From the NCBI GenBank assembly GCA_048173955.1, contig DBEYOB010000162.1, forward strand, positions 1 through 39,908: a DNA stretch of 39,908 bases, written 5' to 3'. A program made the position numbers and the translations under genes. Below the pieces are notes generated by a model. It searched no databases. It was given only the letters and a program-made list of their open reading frames with translations, and was not told the origin of the DNA. This DNA is from CAZUFB01 sp048173955. Lineage in GTDB: Bacteria > Actinomycetota > Coriobacteriia > Coriobacteriales > UMGS124. Of the stretch, positions 1 through 8,408 are shown piece after piece; within the stretch, counting starts at the first letter, position 1, and every line of letters begins with the position of its first letter.

Positions 1-212
1 GCCTGGCGCCTGGCCCTACCCGTCCGTCCTCCGTCCTCCGTTCGCCTGCCTCTCGCCCCTCCAACCTCGTGCCCAAATCGCGGAGGAGCCGCCCGCTCCC
101 CATCTCGGCCGACCCGGTGGTCTATCATCAAGGGAAAACCGGCTTTCCGCGCGGTTTCCGCGGGCCGGGTCTGTCCCTCACGGCACCGCCCACCAGGAGG
201 ATTCGAGGTCCC

Positions 213-1583
213 ATGATCGCGGAACGCATGCTCTCGAGCGTCGTGCAGCTGCTCGGCAACAAGTACTTCAAGCTCGACCCGAGCGACGAGGTGACGCTGC
301 CCGGCCCCAAGCCCGGCCACCAGTACATGCTCTACATGCACGTGCCGTTCTGCGAGGTGCTGTGCCCGTACTGCTCCTTCAACCGCTTCACCTTCAGCAA
401 GGAGCGGGCCGTGCCCTACTTCGAGCACATGCGCGAAGAGATGCGCATGCTCGCCGACCGCGGCTACACGTTCCAGGAAGTCTACGTGGGCGGCGGCACC
501 CCCACCGTCATGATGGACGAGCTCGCCAAGACCATCGGCCTGGCGCGCGAGCTGTTCCCCACGATCAAGGACGTCTCGAGCGAGACCAACCCCAACCACC
601 TCGTGCCCGGCTACCTTGAGGACCTCTCGAGCCTGGTGCAGCGCCTATCGGTGGGCGTGCAGAGCTTCGACAACGGCCTGCTCAAGAAGATGGCCCGCTA
701 CGACAAGTACGGCAGCGCCGAGGTCATCATGGAGCGCATCCAGGCGGTGGCCGAGGCCAAGCTCTTCAAGTCGCTCAACGTGGACATGATTTTCAACTTC
801 CCCGGCCAGACGTCCGAGATGATCGAGCACGACATCGCCTGCGTCAAGGCGAGCGGCGCCAACCAGACCACGTTCTACCCGCTCATGGTGTCGCCGGTGA
901 GCCGCGCGAGCATCGAGCGCACGGTGGGCCACGTCGACTACAAGAACGAGGAGCGCTTCTACCACCAGATCTACGACGGTTTCTGCGGCGGCGCCGATCC
1001 CGAGTTCCGTCCGAGCAGCTGCTACACGTTCAGCCGCGAAGAGGGCCTCATGATCGACGAGTACGTGGTGAACTACGAGGAATACCCGGCGGTGGGCAGC
1101 GGCGGCATCAGCTACCTCGACGGCACGCTCTACATCAACACCTTCAGCCTGCGTGACTACAACCGCCGCATCGACGAGGGCCGCCTGAGCACCATGGCCA
1201 AGACCGCGTTCCCCAAGCGAGACGAGATGCGCTACCGCTTCATGATGGACCTCTTTGGCCTGTCGATTGACAAGCGCGCCTGGAAGGAGCGGTTCGGCTG
1301 CAGCGTGGCGGCCGGGCTGCCCGTGGAGTACGCGTTCATGAAGGCCAACGGCGCCTTCGACCGCGACGACGACGAGATGATCACACTCACCCCCAAGGGC
1401 CGCTACCTCATGGTGGTCATGATGCGCCAGTTCTTCATCGGCGTGAACAGCATCCGCGACCAGGCGCGCGCCGCCCTGCCCGGCGACGAGGCGGCCCTGG
1501 TGTTCGCCGGCGGCAAGGGCGACCCGGGCGTGTCGGATGCGGGCGGCGCTTCGACCGGGGGCGGGTGCGCCGGCTGCAGGTAG
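213..1583 (+). CDS. Radical SAM protein, coproporphyrinogen III oxidase-like (HemN/HemW family)
   Basis: This 456-residue protein has a radical SAM core. The motif CEVLCPYC at residues 47-54 has the CX3CX2C spacing that binds the SAM-cleaving [4Fe-4S] cluster. It is followed by VGGGTPT near residue 94 and SVGVQSFD further on, both typical of the HemN/HemW group. Family members act in anaerobic haem metabolism (HemN oxidation, HemW haem handling, or ChuW/HutW-like haem degradation), and the exact role cannot be decided from sequence. The ATG at 213 was chosen because AGGAGG lies about 11 bases upstream; the frame is open back to 69, but that stretch has no good ribosome binding site. The C-terminus ends in a glycine-rich tail with a CxxC pair (CAGC), which could hold a metal. 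The gene stands alone and converges on the PIN gene, 32 bases away. Confidence 0.8.
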   Translation: MIAERMLSSVVQLLGNKYFKLDPSDEVTLPGPKPGHQYMLYMHVPFCEVLCPYCSFNRFTFSKERAVPYFEHMREEMRMLADRGYTFQEVYVGGGTPTVMMDELAKTIGLARELFPTIKDVSSETNPNHLVPGYLEDLSSLVQRLSVGVQSFDNGLLKKMARYDKYGSAEVIMERIQAVAEAKLFKSLNVDMIFNFPGQTSEMIEHDIACVKASGANQTTFYPLMVSPVSRASIERTVGHVDYKNEERFYHQIYDGFCGGADPEFRPSSCYTFSREEGLMIDEYVVNYEEYPAVGSGGISYLDGTLYINTFSLRDYNRRIDEGRLSTMAKTAFPKRDEMRYRFMMDLFGLSIDKRAWKERFGCSVAAGLPVEYAFMKANGAFDRDDDEMITLTPKGRYLMVVMMRQFFIGVNSIRDQARAALPGDEAALVFAGGKGDPGVSDAGGASTGGGCAGCR

Positions 1584-1615
1584 CAAAGGGCGGGGCCGGG
1601 CTTTCCCTGTCAGGC

Positions 1616-2143
1616 TCAGGCGCCCTTTTTGGCGCCCCCTTTGCCGCGTGCCTGCCAAAAGGCCAAGAACTCGTCGGGAGACACGGCGGGGACGGGCGAG
1701 TTCGCGAAATCCTTTCCGTTGCGCGTAGCGATGAGGTCAACATGCGCTGCTTCTGCTGCGGCGGCTACGAGCGCGTCTTCGATGTCGATGAAATCGAGAT
1801 CGAAGACGTGCAGGACGCTTCGCTCGTCGAGCGTTGCGAGACGAACGCGTCCGATAAGGTTGACGATTGCTTGCCGTGCGGTCTTGGCGTCCTTGTTTCG
1901 CTCGACTATGTAGTAAATCGTGCTTATGGCATCTGTCGAGAGAAACAGCTGGATTTCGCCGGCTTCGCCCATGGCGAACAGCAGCAACGCCTTTTGGACA
2001 AAAGGCTCGCGCGCGAGGATGATGTCGAGCACGACGTTGGTGTCGAGTAGCACGTTGAGCGGCCGACCTGGCTGCGTCGCAAGGCTGACGGGTGCTGCCT
2101 GAGGGCCGAGGGGCGGCGCTTCCCTCAATGCGGGGCGGCTCAT
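1616..2143 (-). CDS. PIN-domain toxin (VapC-like ribonuclease)
   Basis: This protein of about 175 residues has a PIN-domain core. LLDTNVVLDII near residue 32 carries the first metal-binding Asp. A central DIEDALVAAAA segment supplies further acidic residues, and LIATRNGKDF lies near the end, as in VapC-type RNases. The PIN family cuts RNA with Mg2+ or Mn2+. The start codon overlaps the stop of the upstream small gene as ATGA (2140-2143), which indicates translational coupling and fits a toxin-antitoxin pair. The first 28 or so residues are proline- and alanine-rich and are not part of the PIN fold, so an internal start is possible, but the overlap favours this one. The C-terminus is Lys/Gly-rich. 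Confidence 0.8.
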   Translation of the reverse strand: MSRPALREAPPLGPQAAPVSLATQPGRPLNVLLDTNVVLDIILAREPFVQKALLLFAMGEAGEIQLFLSTDAISTIYYIVERNKDAKTARQAIVNLIGRVRLATLDERSVLHVFDLDFIDIEDALVAAAAEAAHVDLIATRNGKDFANSPVPAVSPDEFLAFWQARGKGGAKKGA

Positions 2144-2391
2144 CGCGAGCCCTGCTTTTCTATGATGTGGGCTTTAAAATCCTCTTCGTCGAACGGGCCG
2201 CTGCCTATGCCCACGAGCTGCTGAAGGCTAGGAGAAATGGGATAGCAGGAAGTTTCCTGGGGTGCCGTTCCGAGGAGCACGAAAAAGTCTTCCACCATTG
2301 CCGACAACGACTTTCCCGTTGCCGCGGCAAAGCGTTTGCCCGTTTCGATGGCGTTCTTGTCGAGGCTGTTGCGCCGATTCATGGCGAACAT
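2140..2391 (-). CDS. Antitoxin-like small protein (DUF6364-like)
   Basis: This 83-residue protein lies directly upstream of the PIN gene and overlaps it by four bases. Its N-terminal half (LDKNAIETGKRFAAATG followed by KSLSAMVEDFFVLL) resembles the ribbon-helix-helix-like region of antitoxins that accompany PIN toxins. By analogy the N-terminus would bind operator DNA and the C-terminus would block the PIN active site. A second Met at residue 4 is an alternative start. Neither start has a strong ribosome binding site. Assignment rests mainly on size, gene order and the coupled overlap. Confidence 0.7.
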   Translation of the reverse strand: MFAMNRRNSLDKNAIETGKRFAAATGKSLSAMVEDFFVLLGTAPQETSCYPISPSLQQLVGIGSGPFDEEDFKAHIIEKQGSR

Positions 2392-2843
2392 TCCGTTGCC
2401 AGGCGTTTGTGCAGATCGAAACGCTCGATCCCTGAAGAAATCATCCGAATGAACGATTTAGAACTCCGATTAGGGCGAGATGCACTGGCGGGAAAGGTTT
2501 GCTGTTGCCGAGAGGGGAGATTTACCTGCGGAAATAGCGAATTCAACATGTCCACTGATGGCTGCGGGAATCTTCGAATCGTTCATTCGGCGTCGTTTTT
2601 CAGACAACTGGTCATCTGAGATGCAAACGACGGTCTTTGCTGCATCGGTGTGCCGGTTTCAAGTCGGACAACGCGGGCGGTTTTTTAACCAGCGTTTCCT
2701 AGCGCAGCATGGTGGCCTTACCGCCCTTCCTGAGCGCCCATTCGGGAAAGGAAACTACAGTTGCCGAGCTGTTGTCTGGAGCAGGGGGAGGGGTTGTTTC
2801 TACGAAGATATTGGCAATCATGGTTGTGGGGCCTAGCCGCCGG
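2392..2843. other. Intergenic stretch with no recognised gene
   Basis: This 452-base stretch lies between the antitoxin start and the lipoprotein stop. Open frames cross it on the plus strand, but none has a credible start, ribosome binding site or recognisable protein motif. Base composition is visibly less GC-rich than the flanking core genes, which suggests acquired or decayed DNA together with the toxin pair. It should hold the antitoxin promoter (minus strand, just beyond 2391), but I could not fix its boxes. Confidence 0.4.
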
Positions 2844-4034
2844 TCATCGTTCTTCGTGCTCCTCTGGCGTTATGCATGCGCATATCTGCTCGAGGTATGG
2901 CTGAGCGGTCTCCCTGAGCGCGTCGAGGCTCTCGTCTGCATTGCCGGCTTGAGGGGCGCCGGTGGGCACGATTGCAAAGACGTTTTTCGCGGGGTCTGCT
3001 TCAGAGGGCCCCACATTGTGCCAAACGTAATATTGTCCGATGTTTGCCGGCTCGGTCATGCCTCTGTCGCAGAGGCATACCATGCAGGCAAGATCTTTAG
3101 TTTTGGCGTCGAACAGTTTGAGATAGCACGATGTCGACCCTTCGTTTTTGTCGGACGCCCTCACGGTTTCGGTGCTGTAATGGTAGACGCATCCGTTGGG
3201 CCACAGGCTTTCTTCGAGAGCGATGCTATACCAGGGTGTCGAGATTTCCGTTCGCCCATTGTTTCCCGAGACCGACGGTTGCGGTTGATCGGCTCTGACG
3301 ATTTGCCATTCTCCCGATTGTCCTTGCGCGGCGACGATTTCAGGCGAAACTAAAGTGGCGTATGGGGCAAGTGCTTTACGCGACTGAGAGCCGTCCCTGT
3401 CGCTGTTGTAATCGGCTGGTCCGTGGATGACGGTATGGAATTGGTTGTTTGCGGGGACGGGGCCAACGGAAATCGCCACCAGTTCGCCTTGGATGCCGTC
3501 CCAGTTCGTCGACGTGACTTGAACGCCAATCGACTCGAAGCCGCCGCTTTGTTCCAACGGGAAGACGGTGAGACCGTGTCCCATCCAGAGCCCCTCGGAA
3601 TATTCGCCGCCCCAGTCCATCAGGTGTCCCGAATAATCGAAACCCCATTCCCCGGCGAACAGGTCATCGGGAACGAATATCGAGTAGAACGGTGTCGCTA
3701 TGCGTGTCCCGCCCTCTTCCTCAGAAACCAGCGGTTCGAAATCAGTGTCTTCGATAAGCGGATCGGCAAACGTGCAGCCTGCGGTGGACGCCAATAGATA
3801 GTCTCCTCCACCTCGAGGCTCTAGGCGCGTCGCGACGATTGCTTTGCTGAAGGTCACGGAATCTTCGGGGCTGGCAGTCGGTCTTGGCGCAGATGCTTCG
3901 TTTCCTCCGGCGCAGCCAGGTAGGGCAAGGCTAAGCGATGCCATTGCTGAGATGCAGATAAATTCCTTGCGTCCAAGAGGCACGGAGTCCGTCAGCTGTT
4001 TTGCGTGGAGTTGCCTGTGCGTCCGACGCCTCAT
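2844..4034 (-). CDS. Lipoprotein of unknown function with an internal duplication
   Basis: This 396-residue protein has a hydrophobic stretch at residues 26-40 that ends in the lipobox LPGC, so it is probably exported and lipidated at that Cys. There is no twin-arginine pair in the classical position. The mature part contains two related segments. One near residue 110 reads TRIATPFYSIFVPDDLF and one near residue 268 reads RTEISTPWYSIALEESLW; each is followed by a G/C-x-x-Y-x-S-rich strand. This indicates two copies of one domain. I do not recognise the family. The ATG at 4034 follows a purine-rich AAGGGG. The gene stands alone and uses a lower-GC codon mix than the radical SAM gene. Function is unknown; a surface-exposed binding role is only a guess. 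Confidence 0.65.
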   Translation of the reverse strand: MRRRTHRQLHAKQLTDSVPLGRKEFICISAMASLSLALPGCAGGNEASAPRPTASPEDSVTFSKAIVATRLEPRGGGDYLLASTAGCTFADPLIEDTDFEPLVSEEEGGTRIATPFYSIFVPDDLFAGEWGFDYSGHLMDWGGEYSEGLWMGHGLTVFPLEQSGGFESIGVQVTSTNWDGIQGELVAISVGPVPANNQFHTVIHGPADYNSDRDGSQSRKALAPYATLVSPEIVAAQGQSGEWQIVRADQPQPSVSGNNGRTEISTPWYSIALEESLWPNGCVYHYSTETVRASDKNEGSTSCYLKLFDAKTKDLACMVCLCDRGMTEPANIGQYYVWHNVGPSEADPAKNVFAIVPTGAPQAGNADESLDALRETAQPYLEQICACITPEEHEER

Positions 4035-4504
4035 GATGGCCCCTTCCCCCGATCCTTCTTTTTTACAACTTTAGAACACCAAAGGTCGCGAGGCAACATG
4101 TCTCTGACGTTCTTGTCTGACAGCGCGGTTAAGGTGTTCGGATCGCCCGGCGGCGACTCGTCGTGTCAAGCAAAACCGCTTTCGTTGGCCAAAAAGGGCG
4201 AGCATGAGGGCCGATTTTGCCCCCGAAAGCGGTGGTTTGGCGGGAGTGTCTCGCTGCCTGACATCGTGCACCATCGACTACTAGGGCTTTTCGTGGCCTC
4301 GATTTTTTCGCGGGCACAGCCAACACCCCGAGAGGCTCACATGCTAGCGGTTTTTGGCCAGCGAGCCGGCTTTTTCGTGACACGAGCCCCCGTCGGCTAC
4401 TCGCAGCCCCCGTTCGCCGCCAAGCGTTCGCCGCCAAGCCACTCGCCGCGCCTGGCTTCCGTCTCCGACGCCCGCCACATCCGACGCCCGCGCCCCAACG
4501 CAAA
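4035..4504. repeat. Repeat-rich intergenic region
   Basis: No convincing gene is present. The region holds an inverted repeat, CCGCTTTCG at 4176-4184 against CGAAAGCGG at 4224-4232, with adjoining CAAA/TTTG bases. It also has recurrent blocks such as GGCCAAAAA, CGATTTTGCC and CTTTTTCGTG, and a direct repeat of GTTCGCCGCCAAGC near 4420-4440. The density of short inverted and direct repeats suggests a palindromic intergenic element or the worn remains of one. Confidence 0.45.
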
Positions 4505-4540
4505 GGGGCGGGACCGCCTCCAACAGCGCGGTCCCGCCCC
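4505..4540 (-). terminator. Stem-loop terminator of the Tat-protein gene
   Basis: A perfect 13-bp stem, GGGGCGGGACCGC at 4505-4517 and its complement at 4528-4540, closes a 10-base loop about 70 bases past the stop of the minus-strand gene. The T-tract on the minus strand is short (TTTG), so efficiency is uncertain. Confidence 0.6.
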
Positions 4541-4611
4541 GGTCGTTCGCTATGCGTGCCGTACTGTGCGCCGTACGCCGTACGTCGTACGGCTACAGGC
4601 CGTCTCGGATC

Positions 4612-5892
4612 TTACTCCTCGCCCTCCAGGATGTAGGTGCCGTCCTCGTTGGCGCCCACGATGATGTTGCCGTCGGGGTCGATGAGGCTGCCGTCGAGCG
4701 CACGCCACCAACCGAGGTTGAAGTCGAGGCCGTAGGCCCAGTCGGGCAGCAGGTACACGCTCTCGCCGTAGGCGTTCTGGAGGATGTACTCACCGGCCTG
4801 GTCGCCGTCGGCGAACTTGTCGAGCAGGCCGTCGTGGTCCATGTCGATGCCGTTGACCTTGCCGGCCGGCTGCTCGTGGTCGAGGCCGATCTCCTGCGTG
4901 ATGTTGACGATCTGCATCACGTCGAAGTACAGGTAGTTGAGCGAGCCCTTGAGCGCGGCGGCCAGGGTCTCGTCGGCGCGGGCGCGCTCGATGTAGGCGG
5001 CGCGCTCCTCGTCGGTGGTGAAGGCCAGCGGGTCTCCTTCCTCAGAGCAGCCCCAGAACTGGGCGATGGTCCTGAACTGGTCCTCGCCGGCGTCCTCGCC
5101 CCAGCCGGGCACGCCCTTCCACACGCCCTCGACGAGCCAGCTCGTGGTGGTGGGCATGAGGCCGTCGTAGTAGTCCTGCGGGTCCACGGCGCGGCGGATG
5201 GCCTTGCGCAGCTTGACCTCGACGTTGATGATGTTGCGGTCGTTCCAGCCGTTCGTGAGGCCGTAGTGGCTCACGAGGGCGCCGTCGATGCACATGGAGC
5301 CGCGGCCGTTGCGGATGAAGTTGTTCACCGACTGACCCGGGGCCATGTAGCACACGAGCTGCCAGTCGTCAGAGGGCTCGTACCCCTCGAGCTCGTGGTT
5401 GTTGATCTCGAGCTCGGTGTTGGGCGGGATGGCGCCCCAGTAGGAGCCCACGGAGAGGTTGGCGGAGCCGTTGGGGTTGGTGGTGATCCAGATGACCGAG
5501 CGGGTGATCGGGTCGGCGTACGGACCACGATAGACGCGGCCGTTCAGGGGCGAGCGCCAGTCGGTGTCGAAGCCGGTGGCCGGGAACAGGGTGTAGTTGC
5601 CGTAGTACGGCGTGGCCCTGTTGATGTAGAGGTAGTGCGAGGAGTCGGCGAGGTACTGCAGCGCGGCCTCGAACGCCTCGCCCTCGAGGACCTCCTTGGA
5701 CGACGTGTCGGTCGCGTGGGTGTAGGTGTCGGGGATGTCGTCGGCCAGGGTCGAGGGGTCGGCCTCCTTGTCTTCCTCGGCGATCTCGACCTCGTCGGCG
5801 CTGGCGATGCCCGCCACGCCCAGGCTTGCCGCCACGGCCCCCACCGCGGCGCCCTTGACGAAGTTCCTGCGGGTCGTTTCCATCTTGCTCAT
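4612..5892 (-). CDS. Tat-exported protein of unknown function
   Basis: This 426-residue protein begins with a twin-arginine signal (TTRRNFVKG at residues 6-14, then an Ala/Gly/Val-rich segment ending ASA at about residue 32), so it is probably exported folded. The mature protein is acidic and rich in Trp and Tyr. Near residue 360 it has DMDHDGLLDKFADGD, whose DxDxDG spacing resembles an EF-hand or dockerin calcium loop, and the C-terminus has a second Asp/Gly-rich run (DPDGNIIVGANEDG). There are no haem (CxxCH) or clustered Fe-S cysteines. I do not recognise the family. The start is supported by GAAGGGGG about 8 bases upstream. The gene is divergent from a LuxR gene whose membrane domain could sense the same condition, and this regulator is the obvious candidate to control it. 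Confidence 0.65.
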   Translation of the reverse strand: MSKMETTRRNFVKGAAVGAVAASLGVAGIASADEVEIAEEDKEADPSTLADDIPDTYTHATDTSSKEVLEGEAFEAALQYLADSSHYLYINRATPYYGNYTLFPATGFDTDWRSPLNGRVYRGPYADPITRSVIWITTNPNGSANLSVGSYWGAIPPNTELEINNHELEGYEPSDDWQLVCYMAPGQSVNNFIRNGRGSMCIDGALVSHYGLTNGWNDRNIINVEVKLRKAIRRAVDPQDYYDGLMPTTTSWLVEGVWKGVPGWGEDAGEDQFRTIAQFWGCSEEGDPLAFTTDEERAAYIERARADETLAAALKGSLNYLYFDVMQIVNITQEIGLDHEQPAGKVNGIDMDHDGLLDKFADGDQAGEYILQNAYGESVYLLPDWAYGLDFNLGWWRALDGSLIDPDGNIIVGANEDGTYILEGEE

Positions 5893-6059
5893 AGTGCAAC
5901 CCCCTTCTTGTTTGTTGTTGCCCTGATGCGCTTGTCGGTGCGGTTGGGCGTACGGTGCCCGTCCCGCCCCTCAAACAGTACGCGCCGAGGCATCCCCTTG
6001 GAGTCACCCGCCAGGTGGTATCTTGCTATTTGCGCAGCTCAAAGCTGCAGAATGCTCTT

Positions 6060-6086
6060 TTGATCACCAACGGGCTGCAGTACAAT
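6060..6086 (+). promoter_or_regulatory. Candidate sigma70-type promoter of the first LuxR gene
   Basis: TTGATC at 6060-6065 and TACAAT at 6081-6086 are separated by 15 bases and lie about 80 bases before the LuxR start. A short dyad, GCAGCT-CAA-AGCTGC (6034-6048), sits just upstream of the -35 box and could be an operator between the divergent genes. The spacing is shorter than ideal. Confidence 0.35.
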
Positions 6087-6166
6087 GGAATAGGGAGATG
6101 GGGAGAGGTGGACGATGAAGACGGCCGTGCGCGAGGGTGTGCGGCGGCGGTCGATAGGGGCGGCTC

Positions 6167-7678
6167 ATGGCGGACACGGGCAAAGGCGAGATGCGGGAGA
6201 GGGCGTGCGTGCGCGGGGAGGACGCTTCCGCGGTGGATGCGCGCACGGCGAACGTGGGGCTCGCCGTGGCGTGCGGCGTGGCCCTGGCGTTGCGGACATA
6301 TCAGTCGTGGCTGCTCAACAACGGCCTCTTTCCTACGGTGGGAGCCGTCTTTACACCGGTGTCCGAGGTGCAGACCGCCGCGGGCTTGTGCATCGAGCTG
6401 CTCGTGCTTTTGGCCGCCATGCGCGCTCCGCGTCTGCTGCGCCCGCGCCCGCTGCTTGCGGGGTCGTTGGTGTGCTGCGTGCTCGGTGTCGTTGTGCTCT
6501 GTCTGTTTGCGTCCGTCTCTCCGATCGGCGCGACCGTGGGGCTCGTGCTGCGCATGGCCGGTTCTCTGCTGGGCGTCTATCTTTTGGGGGTCGCCCTTTC
6601 GCGTGTGGGCGATGCGCGCCTTATGGCGGTCAGTGCGTCATGCGCGGTCCTTGCAGCCACGTGTGTCGCGCGGTTTGTCCCCGCACCGGCGTTCCAGGCC
6701 TCGGTGGCGATCGACGCGGCGCTCACGCTCGTCTCGTTCGCGCTGACGTGGCGCGCGGCGGAGCTGGCAATTGCCCGCATTGCGGAGGGGCCCGAGGTCG
6801 AGGTGTGGGCGCTGGCGAACCCGCGGTCGTTTTTGCCCTCCAACCACCAGGTGTTTGTGCTCATGCTCATTTTCTCGGTGGCCGTGGGCTTTGGTTCCAC
6901 GCTGCGCATCGCCGACTTTGTGCCGCGTACGAGTGGCCTGAGCATTGTTGCGTTGGCATGCGTGCTCGTGTGGTTCTTGGTGGCGCCGGCTGGGCGCAAG
7001 CACGGTCGCGAAGACTCCCTGTTCGTGGCCTCGGCCCTGCTTGTGGCCGCCGGCTTTCTCGCCGCGCCGCTCGAGGGGTTGGGCATGGGCACGGCAAATG
7101 CCCTGCTCTACGCCGGGCGGCTTGCCTTTAGCGTCCTTTCGTGGACGGCGCTCGCCGCTTTGTGCGCCCGCAACCCGGCGGGCTCGGTCATGGTGCTCAC
7201 CTGCGGGGAGCTGGCGAACGGTGTGGGTGTGTTCATAGGGTTCGAGCTGGGGTATCTGTGCAACATGCTGCTCGTCGCGCACCCTGAGGTCGCCGCTGCG
7301 GTAACGAGCGCGGCGGTGTTGGCGCTGTTCGCCTACGCGCTCACGGGCCTGCGCGGGTTCTCGTTTGCCGAGACGATCCGCGGCGTGGAACCGGCTGCGC
7401 CCTTGCCCTCGCCTGAACCCGCCGTCCCTTCGCGCGAGCAGTCGCTCGACGCATCCTGCGACCGGCTCTCCGCGGAGCGCGGCCTCACCGAGCGTGAGCG
7501 CGAGGTCCTCGGCATGCTTGCGCGCGGGCACAACGGCTACCGCATCCGCGACGAGCTCACGCTCTCCTACAATACGGTCAAGACGCACGTCAAGCGCATC
7601 TACCGCAAGCTCGACGTGCATTCCCAGCAGGAGCTCATCGACCTCGTGGATCGCGAGGCGGAAGGAGGGTCGGCATGA
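6167..7678 (+). CDS. LuxR-type regulator with multi-pass membrane sensor domain
   Basis: This 503-residue protein has about 12 hydrophobic segments from residue 28 to 400, then a short Pro-rich linker and a LuxR/NarL-type HTH at the C-terminus. The HTH begins GLTEREREVLGMLARG and continues through SYNTVKTHVKRIYRKLDVH. Proteins with this layout are numerous in Eggerthellaceae, where they commonly lie beside genes for exported reductases. The membrane part is assumed to sense a small molecule or redox state; no receiver domain is present. The ATG follows AGGGGCGG. The stop overlaps the next gene as ATGA, so the two are co-translated. It is divergent from the Tat-exported protein and probably regulates it. 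Confidence 0.85.
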   Translation: MADTGKGEMRERACVRGEDASAVDARTANVGLAVACGVALALRTYQSWLLNNGLFPTVGAVFTPVSEVQTAAGLCIELLVLLAAMRAPRLLRPRPLLAGSLVCCVLGVVVLCLFASVSPIGATVGLVLRMAGSLLGVYLLGVALSRVGDARLMAVSASCAVLAATCVARFVPAPAFQASVAIDAALTLVSFALTWRAAELAIARIAEGPEVEVWALANPRSFLPSNHQVFVLMLIFSVAVGFGSTLRIADFVPRTSGLSIVALACVLVWFLVAPAGRKHGREDSLFVASALLVAAGFLAAPLEGLGMGTANALLYAGRLAFSVLSWTALAALCARNPAGSVMVLTCGELANGVGVFIGFELGYLCNMLLVAHPEVAAAVTSAAVLALFAYALTGLRGFSFAETIRGVEPAAPLPSPEPAVPSREQSLDASCDRLSAERGLTEREREVLGMLARGHNGYRIRDELTLSYNTVKTHVKRIYRKLDVHSQQELIDLVDREAEGGSA

Positions 7679-8025
7679 TCGGGGCGCTGGTGTTTGGTGG
7701 GATAGGGCTCGTCTCGTTCGTGTGGGGCGTCGTTCTGTGCACGGGGCGCGGCGCCAAGAGCGTCGCGGGCATCAACACGATGGAGCCCGGAGAGCTGGCA
7801 AAATACGACGTGCCCAAGATTTGTCGGGCGACGGGGGTTCTCATGCTGGTGTGCGCCGCGGCGTGCGGCGCCATGGCGGTGCCGATGTGCCTGGTGGGCG
7901 TCGGGAAGATGGGGGAGGGCGACCTGACCCCCTTTATCGTGGTGTTTGCTGCCGTGGTCGTTGTTGGCTGCGCGGTGCTCGTCTGGTACGCCAACCGGCG
8001 TTGCTTCAAGAATCCACAGGATTGA
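7675..8025 (+). CDS. Small membrane protein, DUF3784-like
   Basis: This 116-residue protein has three predicted membrane helices, at residues 2-22, 52-78 and 86-106. Between the first two is a conserved-looking soluble part, GINTMEPGELAKYD, which resembles the DUF3784 family of small membrane proteins with no known biochemical role. Its ATG overlaps the stop of the LuxR gene (7675-7678), so expression is coupled to the regulator. It may modulate the membrane sensor, but that is inference from position only. Confidence 0.65.
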   Translation: MIGALVFGGIGLVSFVWGVVLCTGRGAKSVAGINTMEPGELAKYDVPKICRATGVLMLVCAAACGAMAVPMCLVGVGKMGEGDLTPFIVVFAAVVVVGCAVLVWYANRRCFKNPQD

Positions 8026-8081
8026 GGATCGAGGTTGCCGCGGAGGGCGTTCCCACGCGGAGGGCAGCTCCCCGTGGCGGC

Positions 8082-8130
8082 GCGACACTGTCGCGACAAA
8101 AATGCGACACGGAACGGTTTTGTCGCATGG
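8082..8130 (+). repeat. 49-bp perfect direct repeat, copy 1
   Basis: This copy is identical to 8291-8339. It contains the 10-bp palindrome TGTCGCGACA and two overlapping hairpin options: ATGCGACA against TGTCGCAT, and GCGACAAAA against TTTTGTCGC. The layout looks like a protein-binding or folded-RNA/ssDNA element rather than coding sequence. Confidence 0.85.
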
Positions 8131-8290
8131 GTGGCACATGATTGACAATGCGTCCTCCAGATTTGAATCGCGTTCGGCGGGTTCAGCATTTAGCCTGGTA
8201 AAGCAATGCTTCTTGCCAGCTTGTTGCAATGCGTTCACTCGCAGGGCTCTTGTTTTGAGTGCCCTGCCGACAGTTGGGCGCGTATACTAG

Positions 8291-8339
8291 GCGACACTGT
8301 CGCGACAAAAATGCGACACGGAACGGTTTTGTCGCATGG
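8291..8339 (+). repeat. 49-bp perfect direct repeat, copy 2
   Basis: This is the second identical copy of 8082-8130. It lies 69 bases before the ATP-binding HTH gene and runs straight into the short direct repeat that borders that gene. The 160 bases between the two copies hold no gene I can support, and they are less GC-rich than the surroundings. Confidence 0.85.
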
Positions 8340-8341
8340 AA

Positions 8342-8367
8342 GGCGCCGCTGCCGCGACGCACGGCAA
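8342..8367 (+). repeat. Direct repeat bordering the AlbA_2-type gene, left copy
   Basis: This 26-base block (GGCGCCGCTG, then CCGCGACGCACGGCAA) recurs with two substitutions at 9801-9826, just past the stop of the gene. CATGG precedes both copies. The pair may mark insertion or exchange of the gene as a cassette. Confidence 0.65.
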
Positions 8368-8408
8368 GACAGTGGCGAGGAATAGGGCGACGCGCTCGGG
8401 GGCGAGGT

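Noticed and set aside
1589..1612. Terminator between the radical SAM gene and the PIN gene
   Set aside because: Only a weak AAAG/CTTT-based stem is visible; not strong enough to annotate.
4552..6063. Plus-strand open frame opposite the Tat-exported protein
   Set aside because: The minus-strand gene has a Tat signal, ribosome binding site and terminator; the plus-strand frame is a compositional shadow.
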